Source: Candidatus Rhodoferax odensensis
GTDB taxonomy: Bacteria; Pseudomonadota; Gammaproteobacteria; Burkholderiales; Burkholderiaceae_C
Assembly: GCA_016718405.1 (NCBI GenBank)
Contig: JADKDJ010000013.1
Span: 1 to 64,000 of the forward strand
Direction of reading: 5' to 3'
Length of the DNA stretch: 64,000 nucleotides
Shown: positions 1 through 9,338 of the stretch, piece by piece
How the letters are laid out: the number at the start of each line of letters is the position of its first letter
Position numbering within the stretch: position 1 is the first letter of the stretch
The notes under the pieces: generated by a model
Seen by the model: only the letters and a program-made list of their open reading frames with translations
What the model was told of the DNA's origin: nothing
The model's database searches: none
Program-made: the position numbers and the translations under genes

Positions 1-302
1 GACCTGTGGATCACCTTTACCAGCAGGCCCGTGCGCGCGCTGGGGGCGTGTTCCTGCCATTGACGCTGGAGATGGGCTCCTGGCTGTGGGTCAAGAAGAA
101 TCCGCGCCAACTGTTCTCGCGCCAGGGCATCTTCAACCCCCTGATCGAACACCGGCTGCAGCGCGTGCTGCGCCGCCAGCAGTCACTGCTGGACTTCCTG
201 GCGCGCGCCGCCTGTGGGCATAAGCTGTGGCTGCCGCAGGCGCAGGCGCGCGAGCGCCACCACGCGCAGGCGCTGCAAGAGTGGTACGGAGGGCGAACTT
301 GA
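1..302 (+). CDS. C-terminal part of an M14-type zinc carboxypeptidase (partial, cut by left edge)
   Basis: The reading frame is open from the first bases and ends at TGA 300-302; the GTG at 6 is probably internal, since the frame continues leftward. The visible 98 residues contain LTLEMGSWLWVKKNP followed by a conserved-looking basic helix, which I read as the last strand carrying the catalytic glutamate (TLEMG) of M14 zinc peptidases. The zinc ligands would lie upstream of the window. The next gene starts inside this stop codon, so the two are translationally coupled. The family call rests on one motif and remembered similarity. Confidence 0.55.
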   Translation, partial: PVDHLYQQARARAGGVFLPLTLEMGSWLWVKKNPRQLFSRQGIFNPLIEHRLQRVLRRQQSLLDFLARAACGHKLWLPQAQARERHHAQALQEWYGGRT

Positions 303-1048
303 ATACCTGGATATTCCTACGGGGCTTGACGCGCGAGAGCGGCCATTGGGGTGCCTTTGTCGAGCAGTTTCAAGCGGCGTTGCCCGGCGCTTGCGTGGTG
401 GCGCTGGACCTGAGCGGCAATGGCGCCTTGTGCAAGCAGCGAAGCCCAACGCGGGTGGTTGACATGGTGGCGCATTGCCGTTCGCAGTTGAACAGCGCAG
501 GTGTGGCGGCGCCCTATCACCTGTTGGCGATGTCGCTGGGTGCCATGGTGGCGGTGGCGTGGGCCGATGCCCACCCGCAGGAGGTAGCGGCGCAGGTGCT
601 GATCAACACCAGCATGCGGCCCTTTAGCCGGTTTTACCAGCGTCTGCGGCCGGCGAGCTACGGCGCTCTGGCCGCATTGGCGCTGCCAGGCGCCACGCCA
701 CAGAAGTGGGAGCGCACGGTGCTGAACCTGACCACCCATCACGTGCACGCTGACATCCTGGCCGACTGGCTGGCATTGCACCAATCCCATCCCGTGTCGC
801 GCGCCAACGCCTTGCGCCAGTTGTGGGCGGCGGCTCGGTATGTGGCACCGAAGTCCGTGCCCACGGTCCCAACCCTGGTGTTGGCCAGCCGATGCGATCG
901 ATTGGTCAACGTTGAGTGCTCACGCGCGCTGGCCCGGCATTGGCAATGCCCATTGCAGCAACACCCGAGCGCAGGGCACGACCTGGCGCTGGATGATGCG
1001 CCGTGGGTGGTGGCGCAAGTGCTCGCCTTCATTCGCGCGAGCGGGTAA
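299..1048 (+). CDS. Alpha/beta-hydrolase fold protein
   Basis: A 249-residue protein. I place the start at TTG 299 because it overlaps the upstream stop (TTGA) and follows a GGAGGG-like ribosome site at about 288-293; a longer frame back to 227 would be unrelated, Arg/Ala-rich sequence. Features of the fold: early HWG segment after the first strand (oxyanion region), nucleophile elbow AMSLGAM with Ser, acidic residue in ASRCDRLVN, and the terminal histidine in SAGHDLALDD. The substrate cannot be inferred; a small esterase or lipase-type hydrolase is plausible. It is convergent with the metal transporter that follows, with a gap of 28 bases. Confidence 0.75.
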   Translation: MNTWIFLRGLTRESGHWGAFVEQFQAALPGACVVALDLSGNGALCKQRSPTRVVDMVAHCRSQLNSAGVAAPYHLLAMSLGAMVAVAWADAHPQEVAAQVLINTSMRPFSRFYQRLRPASYGALAALALPGATPQKWERTVLNLTTHHVHADILADWLALHQSHPVSRANALRQLWAAARYVAPKSVPTVPTLVLASRCDRLVNVECSRALARHWQCPLQQHPSAGHDLALDDAPWVVAQVLAFIRASG

Positions 1049-1076
1049 TCGATGGGCGACGCACCCTGGTCCACGG

Positions 1077-2090
1077 TCAATCGCGTTCCCGGCGAAAGGC
1101 CAGCCAGAGTGCGACCACGCCAAAGGCAGCGATGATGGCCACCACTACCCAGAATCCATGGGGATGTTGAGCCAGGGGTACGCCGCCCACATTCATGCCC
1201 ATCAAGCCGGCCACGATGTTGATCGGCAGCGCCAGCACGGTCACGACCGTCAACACAAACAGGCTGCGGTTGTTTTGCTCCGCGACGCGACCGGCGATTT
1301 CCTCGTGCAGCAGCTTGATGCGCTCCTCCAGCGCCGCCATGTCGCGCAAGGCCACGCTGAACTCCTCGGTGGATTGCCGCAGATCCTGCAGGTCTGCCTC
1401 GCGAATCCAGCCTGGCGGTTTCTGCAACAGGCGAAACAAGGCCGACGGTTCGGGCGCAAGCAGGCGCTGCAGGCGCACGAGCAAACGCCGCAAGGCGCCC
1501 AGGTCAGCGCGTTGTTTGCCCAATCGACCGGCCAGCAAATGATCCTCAAGGCTGTCAACCCGGGCCGTGACGCTGCGAACGATGTCCACCAGCACGTCAC
1601 CCTGGTCATGCATCAGGTGTACCAGCAGCTCGACCGTGGAGCGCACGGCGCTACCCTGTTTGACGGCCTCGCGCAGCCGGTCAATCGAGCGCAAGGGTTG
1701 AACGCGCGCGCTCACCATCAGTCGCGGGGTGACCGCCAACCACAGGGTGGAGATGTCCGAAGGTTCAAACGCGAAGTTGTAGTGCACGTCGTTCACGATG
1801 GCCACCAGCATGTCGTCGTCCAGTTCCACCCGGGTCGAGCGCGACTTCTCGTGCAAGGCATCGTGAAACACCTCCGACAGGCTGACGTGTTCGCGTAGCC
1901 AGCGTTCGGTGGCCGCGTGCGCCAGGTTGAAGTGCAGCCAGACAAAGCCATCGCCGCCAGCCTCGCCGTCCAGCCAGGCGACTGCCTGCTCGGCGCTGAC
2001 AGCTTGACCGCGACAGTCAGTGCCAAAACGAAAGCCACAGATCAGGCCCGAGGAGTCGGCGCCGTAGCTCGCGTTGGAGGGGGGTGTCAT
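1077..2090 (-). CDS. zntB: CorA-family divalent metal transporter, ZntB-like
   Basis: A 337-residue protein with a long soluble N-terminal domain rich in charged helices and two membrane segments at the C-terminus. The CorA signature GMN is present in GLMGMNVGGVPLAQ between the two helices, followed by a short loop and a last helix ending in a basic RRERD tail. The family forms inner-membrane pentamers for Mg, Co or Zn. The GMNVGGVP form of the signature is typical of ZntB-like members, so zinc export or uptake is likely, but the metal cannot be proved from sequence. Transcribed alone, with about 195 bases to the divergent operon starting at 2287. Confidence 0.85.
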   Translation of the reverse strand: MTPPSNASYGADSSGLICGFRFGTDCRGQAVSAEQAVAWLDGEAGGDGFVWLHFNLAHAATERWLREHVSLSEVFHDALHEKSRSTRVELDDDMLVAIVNDVHYNFAFEPSDISTLWLAVTPRLMVSARVQPLRSIDRLREAVKQGSAVRSTVELLVHLMHDQGDVLVDIVRSVTARVDSLEDHLLAGRLGKQRADLGALRRLLVRLQRLLAPEPSALFRLLQKPPGWIREADLQDLRQSTEEFSVALRDMAALEERIKLLHEEIAGRVAEQNNRSLFVLTVVTVLALPINIVAGLMGMNVGGVPLAQHPHGFWVVVAIIAAFGVVALWLAFRRERD

Positions 2091-2286
2091 GGGTATCTGC
2101 TCGGGACCAACCGACCAGTGTGCCCGGCAACTGTGTCAGCGTTGTGACGTATCGCGTTTGAGCGCCACGCCGTTGACTCAAACCAAGCACGCGCCGGAAA
2201 GTGCTGCCCAGTCAGGTGCTGTCATCAACTCGCCACACGCCCTTCCCAAAATCGGTCTCTGAACCCGAAACCATTAGGGACTCCAC

Positions 2287-4241
2287 ATGCTCAAGGAAAA
2301 AGCGGTCGCTGCGTTGGGGCAGCAGTCGCTGCTGAAGCCAGCCCGGATCAAGGCCGCGCTGGCCGCCAACGATCGACTCAAGCTCTACCTCACCTTGCTC
2401 CAGGCGGCGGCGCAACACGCCAGCGCGCCTGAAACACCCCTGACCGATTGGGGCCGAGAACTGGCACAGCTTGGCCTGCACGACGCAACCTGGCTGGCCG
2501 AGCTGGCCAGCTCCGCCTACTTTGATGACCACCTCCTGGTCATGCCGCAACTGGCGCAACTGCTGGGCGCGTTGTCGGCGGACCTGTTGACCATGGCACG
2601 ACCGGCCTGTGATGGGGATCGCGATAGCGTAGCGGACCTGATCGCCCGCCGCGACCGATGGGTACACCAGCTGCATGCCTGGGAGGACGACGAGGGCCTG
2701 AGTGCCCAGGCCTTGGCGGAGTTGACCCACGGCGACCGCAAAGCCGGTGACAGCCTGCACCTGCTGGTGATGGATCTGCACAAGCAGCTCAACGCCATGG
2801 CCAGCGAAGTGGCTACCGAGAGTATCGCGGGCGCCCATGTGTGGCAGATTGAGGAGAGCGACCGACCGCTGATTGAAGCATTCATGCGCGGCCTGCACCG
2901 AACCGCCCCATTGAAGTTCTCCCACCCAGGGCTGGACACGGCGGCCACCCGTGATGGCGCGCGCCTGCTGATCCAGAACGACATCGGAACCAACGATGTG
3001 CATGTGCTGGTGATCGAAGTGGCGCAGCACAGCGTGCACCTGACCTACTCAGACCTGCACCCCGCACGATTCGACTTCTTTCGCCAGATGCTGGTGGAGA
3101 TCGGCTTCGAGTGGACCGTGTTCGAACCGGTCACCGCCGAGGGCCTGAATGCGGGCAAGCCCTACCAGTTGGGCACAGCCGTTTTCAATGCCGAGGCCGC
3201 TGACCGGCTGTTGGTCGCCCTGGAGGCACTGGCCTCGCGCATTGTGTTTGTGATCGACTGGAACCGTGCCCGAAAACGCCTGCAGAACTTCGTCAGCAAG
3301 CCGCGCGCGCAGGCCCTGTTGCGCCACGCGGCGCAGCAGGAGTGGGGCCACATGGCCTGGCTGCTGGCGGGGGGCGAGCAGCTGGTGTTCGCGGCCATGC
3401 AGGCGGTTGACAACGAGGCCTTTCGTGTTGGCGACCGCCTTGACGACGTGTTGGGCGAGGCCAGTGCCGCCGAGTTCCTGTTGGAGTTGCTGCGCATCTC
3501 CAGTGAGATGCTGCGCCAGCAGCAGCCGGTGGCGCTGGTGGCGGATGAGGCGCGCATGTTGCTCGCGCGCGTGTTGCGCCAGCGCACGTTCGAGTTTGAT
3601 CTGTTGGCCGAACATGTTGCCTACTGCCACGCGCTGGCCTCGGCCCTGTGTGATGCGCTCGAAAGCGGCAGCGCCATGGATGCCGAGCGCGGCGCCCAGG
3701 GGGTGCAACGCGCCAAGGCGTGGGAGCGGCAAGCCGACCATCTGCTGATGGACGCCCGCCAGCGCGCCGAGCGGCAGCGTCGCTGGATACCGGTGGTTGA
3801 ATTGCTCGAAAAGTCGGATGACGTGGCCGACGCGCTGGAGGAGGCCAGCTTCATCCACTCGATGACTCTGGTGGAGCCGCTGGCCGGGCTGCCCACGCCG
3901 GTTAACGACGCCTTGCGGCGCCTGGCCGACACCACCCTGGCGGCCATTCAGGACCAGGTCCGGGCGATCGAGATCGCCCGCCATGTGGGGATCGCGGCGA
4001 GCCAGCCGACACCGAGGAGTTTTTGCAAACCCTGTGGCGCATGCTGCGGGCCGAGCGACTGTGCGACGAGCAGGCTCGCCAAGCGCGCGTGACCATCGTC
4101 CATTCGCTACATACAGCCCCCGCCGGCTTGCTGCTGGCCAGTGATTTGGCCAGCACCATCGAGAGCGCGTCCGATGGCCTGCTGGCGGCCGGTCATGCCT
4201 TGCGGCGCATGGTGCTGACCAAAACCGGAGTGTCGTCATGA
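2287..4241 (+). pseudogene. PhoU/DUF47-like protein with a large N-terminal region, interrupted by one frameshift
   Basis: Reading from ATG 2287 the frame runs into unrelated sequence after about residue 566 and stops at 4092. If one G is restored in the GGGG run 3987-3990 the frame continues (DRGEPADTEEFLQTLWRML) and stops at 4241, giving about 651 residues. The last ~250 residues are all-helical, with WERQADHLLMDARQRAER and a later DDVADALEEASF segment that resemble PhoU/DUF47 phosphate regulators. The N-terminal ~360 residues are not recognised. The stop overlaps the next gene's ATG (ATGA), so it is coupled to the dikinase-like gene. The lesion may be a homopolymer sequencing error rather than true decay. 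Confidence 0.6.
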
Positions 4242-5874
4242 AATCCAGCAACCATTGGCCTAAGCATTTTTACCTGGTCGCCGCGGGTGCGGACGCCGGC
4301 GCGCACCGACACAAAGCCAGTCGCGACAGCATGGGCTCGAAGGCCTTCAATCTGCTGCGCATGGCTGATGTGGGCTTGCCAGTGCCGCCCGCGTTGGTGA
4401 TCGGCACGCACTACACGGCCTGCCCGGACGAGTGCATGCTGCCCGTGTTTGCGGTCGGCCTGCCAGCCCTGGAGCAAGCCAGTGGCCTCAAATTTGGCGA
4501 CGAGCGCCGGCCGCTGATTGTCTCGGTGCGTTCGGGCGCGCCCGTGTCCATGCCGGGGATGATGGAGACCCTGCTCAACGTCGGTTTGAGTGACCAGACC
4601 GTTCCCGGTCTGCTGCGTCAAACCGGCAACCCGCGCCTGGTCTGGGATGCGTACCGGCGCCTGATCGCCTGCTTTGGCGAGGTTGTGGCGGGCCTGCCCG
4701 CGGCGCTGTTTGACGAGCAGATCGCGCTCGTGGCCGATGGTCGAGACGAACGCTTGCTGGACTTTCATGAACTGCGCGATTTGACGCGACGCTTCCTGGC
4801 CCTGTACCAGCAGCATGCCGGGCACGTCTTCCCACAGGATGGCAACCTGCAGTTGTCGCTGGCCGTTCGCGCGGTGTTTGCGTCCTGGAACTCGCCCAAG
4901 GCGCAGGCGTACCGGCAGATCAACCAGATTGACCCGTCCATCGGCACGGCGGTGACGATTCAGTCCATGGTGTTTGGCAACAGCGGCGCTCACGCGGGTG
5001 CGGGTGTCGGCTTTACGCGCGACCCCACGACTGGTGAAAAGCGCTTATGGGTCGACTTTCTGGCCAACGCCCAGGGTGAGGACGTGGTCAGCGGCCGACG
5101 CAACGCGCACGGGCATGAGGCGCTGGCGACGGTGGCCCCCAGGCCTGGCGCAAGCTCGAAGAAGCAACGCAGGCGCTGGAGCTGGAGTTCCTGGACATGC
5201 AGGACTTTGAGTTCACGGTGCAGGACGGTGTGCTGCACCTGCTGCAGACCCGCTCGGGCAAACGCACACCCGTGGCCGCCGCGCGCATTGCGCTGGACTT
5301 GCTCGACGAGGAAGTGATCGACGCCGCCACGGCCTTGAAGCGCACCAGTGCCATGCAGGAAGAAGAGTTGGGCACGATCCGGCTCGCCGCACAGGCGGAT
5401 CAAGCATCCACCGTCGCCCCACTGGCCCGAGCGATCTCGGCCTGTTCGGGTGTGGTGGCGGGTGAACTGGCGCTGGATGGTGAGCGCGTGAGCGCGCGCG
5501 CCGCCGAGGGTGTCGCCACGATCCTGGTCCGCCAGGACGCCGAGACTGATGACATCGCCGCGCTGGAATCGGCGCTTGGCTTGCTGACCCAGCGCGGCGC
5601 GCGCACCTCGCACGCCGCCGTGGTGGCGCGCCAGTTGGGCAAGGTCTGCCTGGTGGCTTGCGATAGCCTGAAGATTGACCTGAGCGCGCGCACCGTGGGC
5701 CTGGGCGACCTGACCCTGCGCGAGGGCGACCTGATCACGCTGGACGGCAACGACGGCGCGGTCTACGCGGGTGCGCTGGCGTCGGTGCGGGTAACCGACG
5801 AAGCCCTGCTGGAGCGCCTGCGCACACTTCGTGCCTCGCAGCACGGCGCGACACACCGGAAACACGGGACATGA
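4238..5874 (+). pseudogene. Pyruvate phosphate dikinase-like protein lacking the PEP/pyruvate barrel, interrupted by one frameshift
   Basis: Restoring one C in the CCCCC run 5136-5140 joins two frames into about 545 residues. The N-terminal part is a PPDK ATP-grasp: GSKAFNLLRM, VRSGAPVSMPGMMET, NAQGEDVVSGR. After the join come the PPDK linker (MQDFEFTV, LLQTRSGKRT) and the swivelling phosphohistidine domain with RTSHAAVVAR, His near residue 459. Family PPDK is about 870 residues; the C-terminal TIM barrel that binds PEP/pyruvate is absent, and the next gene starts right at the stop (ATGA). The enzyme should be able to form phosphohistidine from ATP, but its acceptor is unknown; the upstream PhoU-like protein is a candidate partner. 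Confidence 0.75.
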
Positions 5875-6650
5875 TCAATACTGACAGCGCCCTGCCGATG
5901 GCGGGTAAAAGAGGCTTGATCCTCGGGCTTGCCAACGACCACAGCATCGCGTACGGCTGCGCCCGCGAGGCGCGTAGTCAGGGTGCTGACCTGGTGGCAT
6001 CATGCCTGAACCAGAAGGCATCCCGGTTTGTCGAACCCCTGACCAACGCCCTGGACGTCCGCCTGTACGCCTGTGACGTTGAACAGCCGGGCGAACTGGA
6101 GGCCCTGGTCAAGCGGGCTGTCGAGGATTTGGGCGAGCTCGACTTCGTGGTGCACTCCATCGCCTGGGCGCCGCTGGACGATCTGCACGGTGCGGTGATC
6201 GACAGTTCAGGCTCCGGCTTTGCCCGTGCCATGGAGGTGTCGTGCCACTCCTTCGCGCAGTTGGCCAAGCTGTGCGCCCCGCACATGCGCCGGGGCGGCA
6301 GTTTTGTCACCATGAGCTACGTCGGCGCATCCGAGGCGGTGCCGCACTATGGCCTGATGGGGCCAGTCAAGGCTGCTCTGGAATCGATGGTGCGCTACAT
6401 GGCGCTGGAGCTGGGGCCCAAAGGCATTCGCGTGCACGCTGTCTCGCCTGGTCCGATTTTGACGCGGGCGGCCTCGGGTATCGATGACTTCGATGCGCTG
6501 CTGCTTCGCGCCCACCAGAAGGCGCCGCTGGGGCGCTTGGTGACGCTCGAAGAAATTGCCAGCCTGTGCATCTTTTTGTGCAGCGACGCATCCTCCGGCA
6601 TGACCGGCCAAACCATTTACGTTGATGCCGGCTGCCACGCCGTCGCATGA
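5871..6650 (+). CDS. fabI: Enoyl-ACP/enoyl-CoA reductase, FabI-like short-chain dehydrogenase
   Basis: A 259-residue SDR. It has the FabI-type nucleotide-binding segment GLILGLANDHSIAYG instead of the classical TGxxxGIG, the FabI motif HSIAWAP, and the catalytic Tyr-x6-Lys in HYGLMGPVKAALE. The C-terminus has the usual GMTGQTIYVDAG. Reaction: NAD(P)H reduction of a trans-2-enoyl thioester. It starts inside the stop of the dikinase-like gene and sits before a MaoC-phosphotransacylase, so it is probably a pathway-specific reductase (enoyl-CoA to acyl-CoA) and not the housekeeping fatty-acid synthesis copy. That substrate assignment is inference from context. Confidence 0.8.
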   Translation: MINTDSALPMAGKRGLILGLANDHSIAYGCAREARSQGADLVASCLNQKASRFVEPLTNALDVRLYACDVEQPGELEALVKRAVEDLGELDFVVHSIAWAPLDDLHGAVIDSSGSGFARAMEVSCHSFAQLAKLCAPHMRRGGSFVTMSYVGASEAVPHYGLMGPVKAALESMVRYMALELGPKGIRVHAVSPGPILTRAASGIDDFDALLLRAHQKAPLGRLVTLEEIASLCIFLCSDASSGMTGQTIYVDAGCHAVA

Positions 6651-6671
6651 CCCTCTTCCAGGAGCATCCTC

Positions 6672-8081
6672 ATGAGCCAGCTTGCCAGTCCCGGCGAAAT
6701 CGAAAACACCACTTTTGACGAAATCAGGCTTGGCCAGAGCGCGCGCTCCGTGCGCACGCTGTCCTTGCACGACATTCAGGCGTTCGCGGCGGTGTCGGGC
6801 GATACCAACCCGGCCCACCTCGATCCGGTTTATGCCAATGCCACGCTATTTCACGGTGTGATCGCGCATGGCATGTGGGGTGGGGCGCTGATATCCGCCT
6901 TGTTGGGCACCGAGTTTCCGGGGCCTGGCACGATCTATCTGGAGCAGGACCTGCACTTCATCAAGCCGGTTCGAATTGGCGACACGCTGACGGTGACCGT
7001 GACCGTGGTTGCCAAGGACGATGAGCGCAAACGCGTGGACCTCGACTGTCAGGTGCTGAACCAGAAGGGCGACCGCGTGTTGCACGGCTTGGCGCGCGTG
7101 TTGGCACCCACCCAGAAGGTGCGCCGCCTGCGCCCGAGCGCCCCCAACATTCAGTTGTTCGATCCGACGGCGCGGCTCGCGGAACTGCTCAAACGCGGGG
7201 ACGGCCTGGCGCCGGTGCGCTGTGGCATCGTGCATCCTTGTGACGCCCCCTCGTTGCGGGGCGCGCTGGAGGCGGCGCGGCTGGGCCTGATCGAGCCGAT
7301 TCTGATTGGCCCCGAAGCCAAATTGCGTGAATTGGCGGAGCAAGACAGTATTGACCTGCGCGGCGTCGTCATCGAGAGCGTGCCCCATAGCCATGCCGCG
7401 GCCAGTCGGGCTGCCGAAATGGCGTCCGCCAGACAGGTCGAGGCGCTGATGAAAGGCAGCCTGCATACCGATGAGTTGATTCATGCCGTGGTGTCCACGC
7501 CGGACTTGCGCACGCGCCGAAGGATGTCGCACGTGTTCCGGTTTGATGTGCCGACCTATGCCAAGCCACTGCTGTTGACCGACGCGGCCCTGAATATCCG
7601 TCCCACCTTGGAAGAGAAGGCCGACATTGTTCAGAACGCCATCTGGTTTGCTCGCCTGATGGGGACCGCACTACCGAAGGTGGCGATTCTGTCGGCGGTG
7701 GAAACCGTGAATCCCAACATTCCGTCCACGCTGGATGCAGCCGCGCTGTGCAAGATGGCGCATCGCGGCCAAATCTCCGGCGCTGTGCTGGATGGTCCGC
7801 TGGCCTTTGACAACGCGATCTCGCCCCACGCGGCGCGTATCAAACAGATCGACTCAGAGGTCGCGGGCGACGCCGACATTCTGGTGGTGCCGGATTTGGA
7901 GTCGGGCAACATGCTTGGCAAGCAGTTGGAGTACCTGGGTGGTGCCACGGCGTCGGGCATTGTCTTGGGAGCGCGCGTGCCCATCGCCCTGACCAGCCGC
8001 GCCGACGGCGTTTCCACCCGCGTGGCGTCGGCCCTGCTGGTCAAACTGAGTGCCCACCACAACCGCATGGTTCAACCCTGA
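6672..8081 (+). CDS. Bifunctional MaoC-type enoyl-CoA hydratase / phosphate acetyl(butyryl)transferase
   Basis: A 469-residue fusion. Residues about 1-150 form a MaoC hot-dog domain with the hydratase motif FAAVSGDTNPAHLDP and FHGVIAHGMWGG. Residues about 160-465 form a phosphotransacylase domain: HPCDAPSLRGALEAA, then AALCKMAHRGQISGAVLDGP, and LVVPDLESGNMLGKQLEYL near the end. The first domain adds water to or removes it from (R)-3-hydroxyacyl-CoA/enoyl-CoA; the second swaps CoA for phosphate to give acyl phosphate. A GAGGAGC-like... ribosome site lies just upstream (CAGGAGCATCCTC before ATG 6672). It follows the FabI-like gene by 21 bases and precedes the acyl-phosphate kinase, forming a linear pathway. 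Confidence 0.9.
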   Translation: MSQLASPGEIENTTFDEIRLGQSARSVRTLSLHDIQAFAAVSGDTNPAHLDPVYANATLFHGVIAHGMWGGALISALLGTEFPGPGTIYLEQDLHFIKPVRIGDTLTVTVTVVAKDDERKRVDLDCQVLNQKGDRVLHGLARVLAPTQKVRRLRPSAPNIQLFDPTARLAELLKRGDGLAPVRCGIVHPCDAPSLRGALEAARLGLIEPILIGPEAKLRELAEQDSIDLRGVVIESVPHSHAAASRAAEMASARQVEALMKGSLHTDELIHAVVSTPDLRTRRRMSHVFRFDVPTYAKPLLLTDAALNIRPTLEEKADIVQNAIWFARLMGTALPKVAILSAVETVNPNIPSTLDAAALCKMAHRGQISGAVLDGPLAFDNAISPHAARIKQIDSEVAGDADILVVPDLESGNMLGKQLEYLGGATASGIVLGARVPIALTSRADGVSTRVASALLVKLSAHHNRMVQP

Positions 8082-8112
8082 GGCCAGGCTCCAGCGGTGA
8101 TTTGGCCCGGAT

Positions 8113-9335
8113 GTGCAGATCGTGAACATCCTCGCGGTCAATGCCGGTTCGTCGAGCCTCAAGTTTGCTGTTCACCCCGTTTTGCTCGGGGTTGCCCGGC
8201 CGGCGGTGCTGGTGGGGAGCATCGAAGGCCTGGAGTCGGATGAGCCTGCTCGTTTGACGGCCCGAATCGGCGAGCGCTTTCATCATGCGGTACTTGAGGG
8301 AGGGGTTGCCGATCCGTTTGAACAGGCCATTGCCACCCTGCAAGGTTTGCTGCGGCGGGAGTTGGCGGCAAACCCGCTGCAGGCGAAGCAGTCGGTGCAG
8401 GCGGTGGCGCACCGCGTGGTGCATGGTGGTGACTTGTTTTGTGACGCGGTCGTCGTGACCGAGTCCGTGTTGCAGCAACTCGCAAGCCTGTCGCCCTTGG
8501 CACCCCTGCACCAGCCGCACAATATTCTGGGGCTACGCGCTCTCGGCCAGGCTTTTGGGGACGTGCCGCAAGTGGCCTGTTTCGACACGGCGTTCCATGT
8601 CGACATGCCCGAGGTTGAATACCGCTTTGCGCTGCCCTAGGCCATGGCGCGGCAAGGGATACGGCGCTATGGCTTCCATGGGCTCTCCTACCAGTATGTC
8701 GCCCGGACGCTGAACAGGCGCTCTGATCCCGCGCAGGCTCGCGTGGTCATGGCCCACTTGGGTAACGGTGCCAGCCTGTGCGCCATGCTGGAGGGCAAGA
8801 GTCAAGCCACCACCATGGGATTCTCGGCGCTGGATGGCTTGATGATGGGCACGCGCAGCGGCTCTCTGGACGCGGGGGTGCTGTTGCACCTGCAGGCCCA
8901 GGGCTGGGATCACGCGCAGTTGCAGGACTTGTTGTACCGTCAGAGTGGTTTGTTGGGGTATCGGGTTTGTCGGCCGACATGCGCCGCTTGCGTGCCAGCG
9001 ACCAGCCGCAGGCCAAGCTGGCCATCGACATGTTCAGCTACCGTGTGACGCGTGAGTGTGGTGCCATGGCGGCCTGCATTGGCGGCCTGGACCTGCTGGC
9101 GTTTACCGGCGGCATCGGTGAACACGATCCGGTTTTGCGCGCAGCGGTCTGTGCGCGCTTGGCGTTTATGGGCGTCCGGCTCGACCCAGACCGAAATGTC
9201 GGCGCGACCGGTGACCAGGCGGCCCGCCCGGATGCGTCGGACAGCTCGGTCGAGGTCTGGAGGGTGCCAACCGACGAGGGGGAGGTGGCCGCCCAGATGG
9301 CCGCCACCTTGCTGGGCATCACCCCTGCGGGCTGA
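8113..9335 (+). pseudogene. ackA: Acetate/propionate/butyrate kinase, broken by an amber codon and a frameshift
   Basis: Start at GTG 8113 (VQIVNILAVNAGSSSLKFAV; GTG 8122 is an alternative). Family motifs follow in order: NAGSSSLKF, AHRVVHGG, FDTAFH, RRYGFHGLSYQYV, HLGNGASLCA, MGTRSGSLD, FTGGIGEHD. Reading is stopped by TAG 8638-8640, exactly in frame between RFALP and AMARQGIRRYGFHG, where the family has a coding residue. A second lesion is a missing G in GGGG 8955-8958, restored by one base to continue LGVSGLSADMRR and end at 9335 (about 407 residues). The kinase would make ATP from acyl phosphate delivered by the gene upstream. Two independent lesions make true inactivation more likely here than in the neighbours. 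Confidence 0.85.
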
Positions 9336-9338
9336 AGT

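Noticed and set aside
4023..4241. A separate 72-codon gene before the dikinase-like gene
   Set aside because: It is the continuation of the PhoU-like protein after a one-base shift, not an independent gene.
3987..5140. Programmed ribosomal frameshifting at the two homopolymer breaks
   Set aside because: No slippery heptamer with a following structure could be made out, and both sites are plain G or C runs, where read errors are expected.
8638..8640. Amber codon read as pyrrolysine or another amino acid
   Set aside because: No pyl genes are seen and acetate kinase has no such residue; mutation or read error is simpler.
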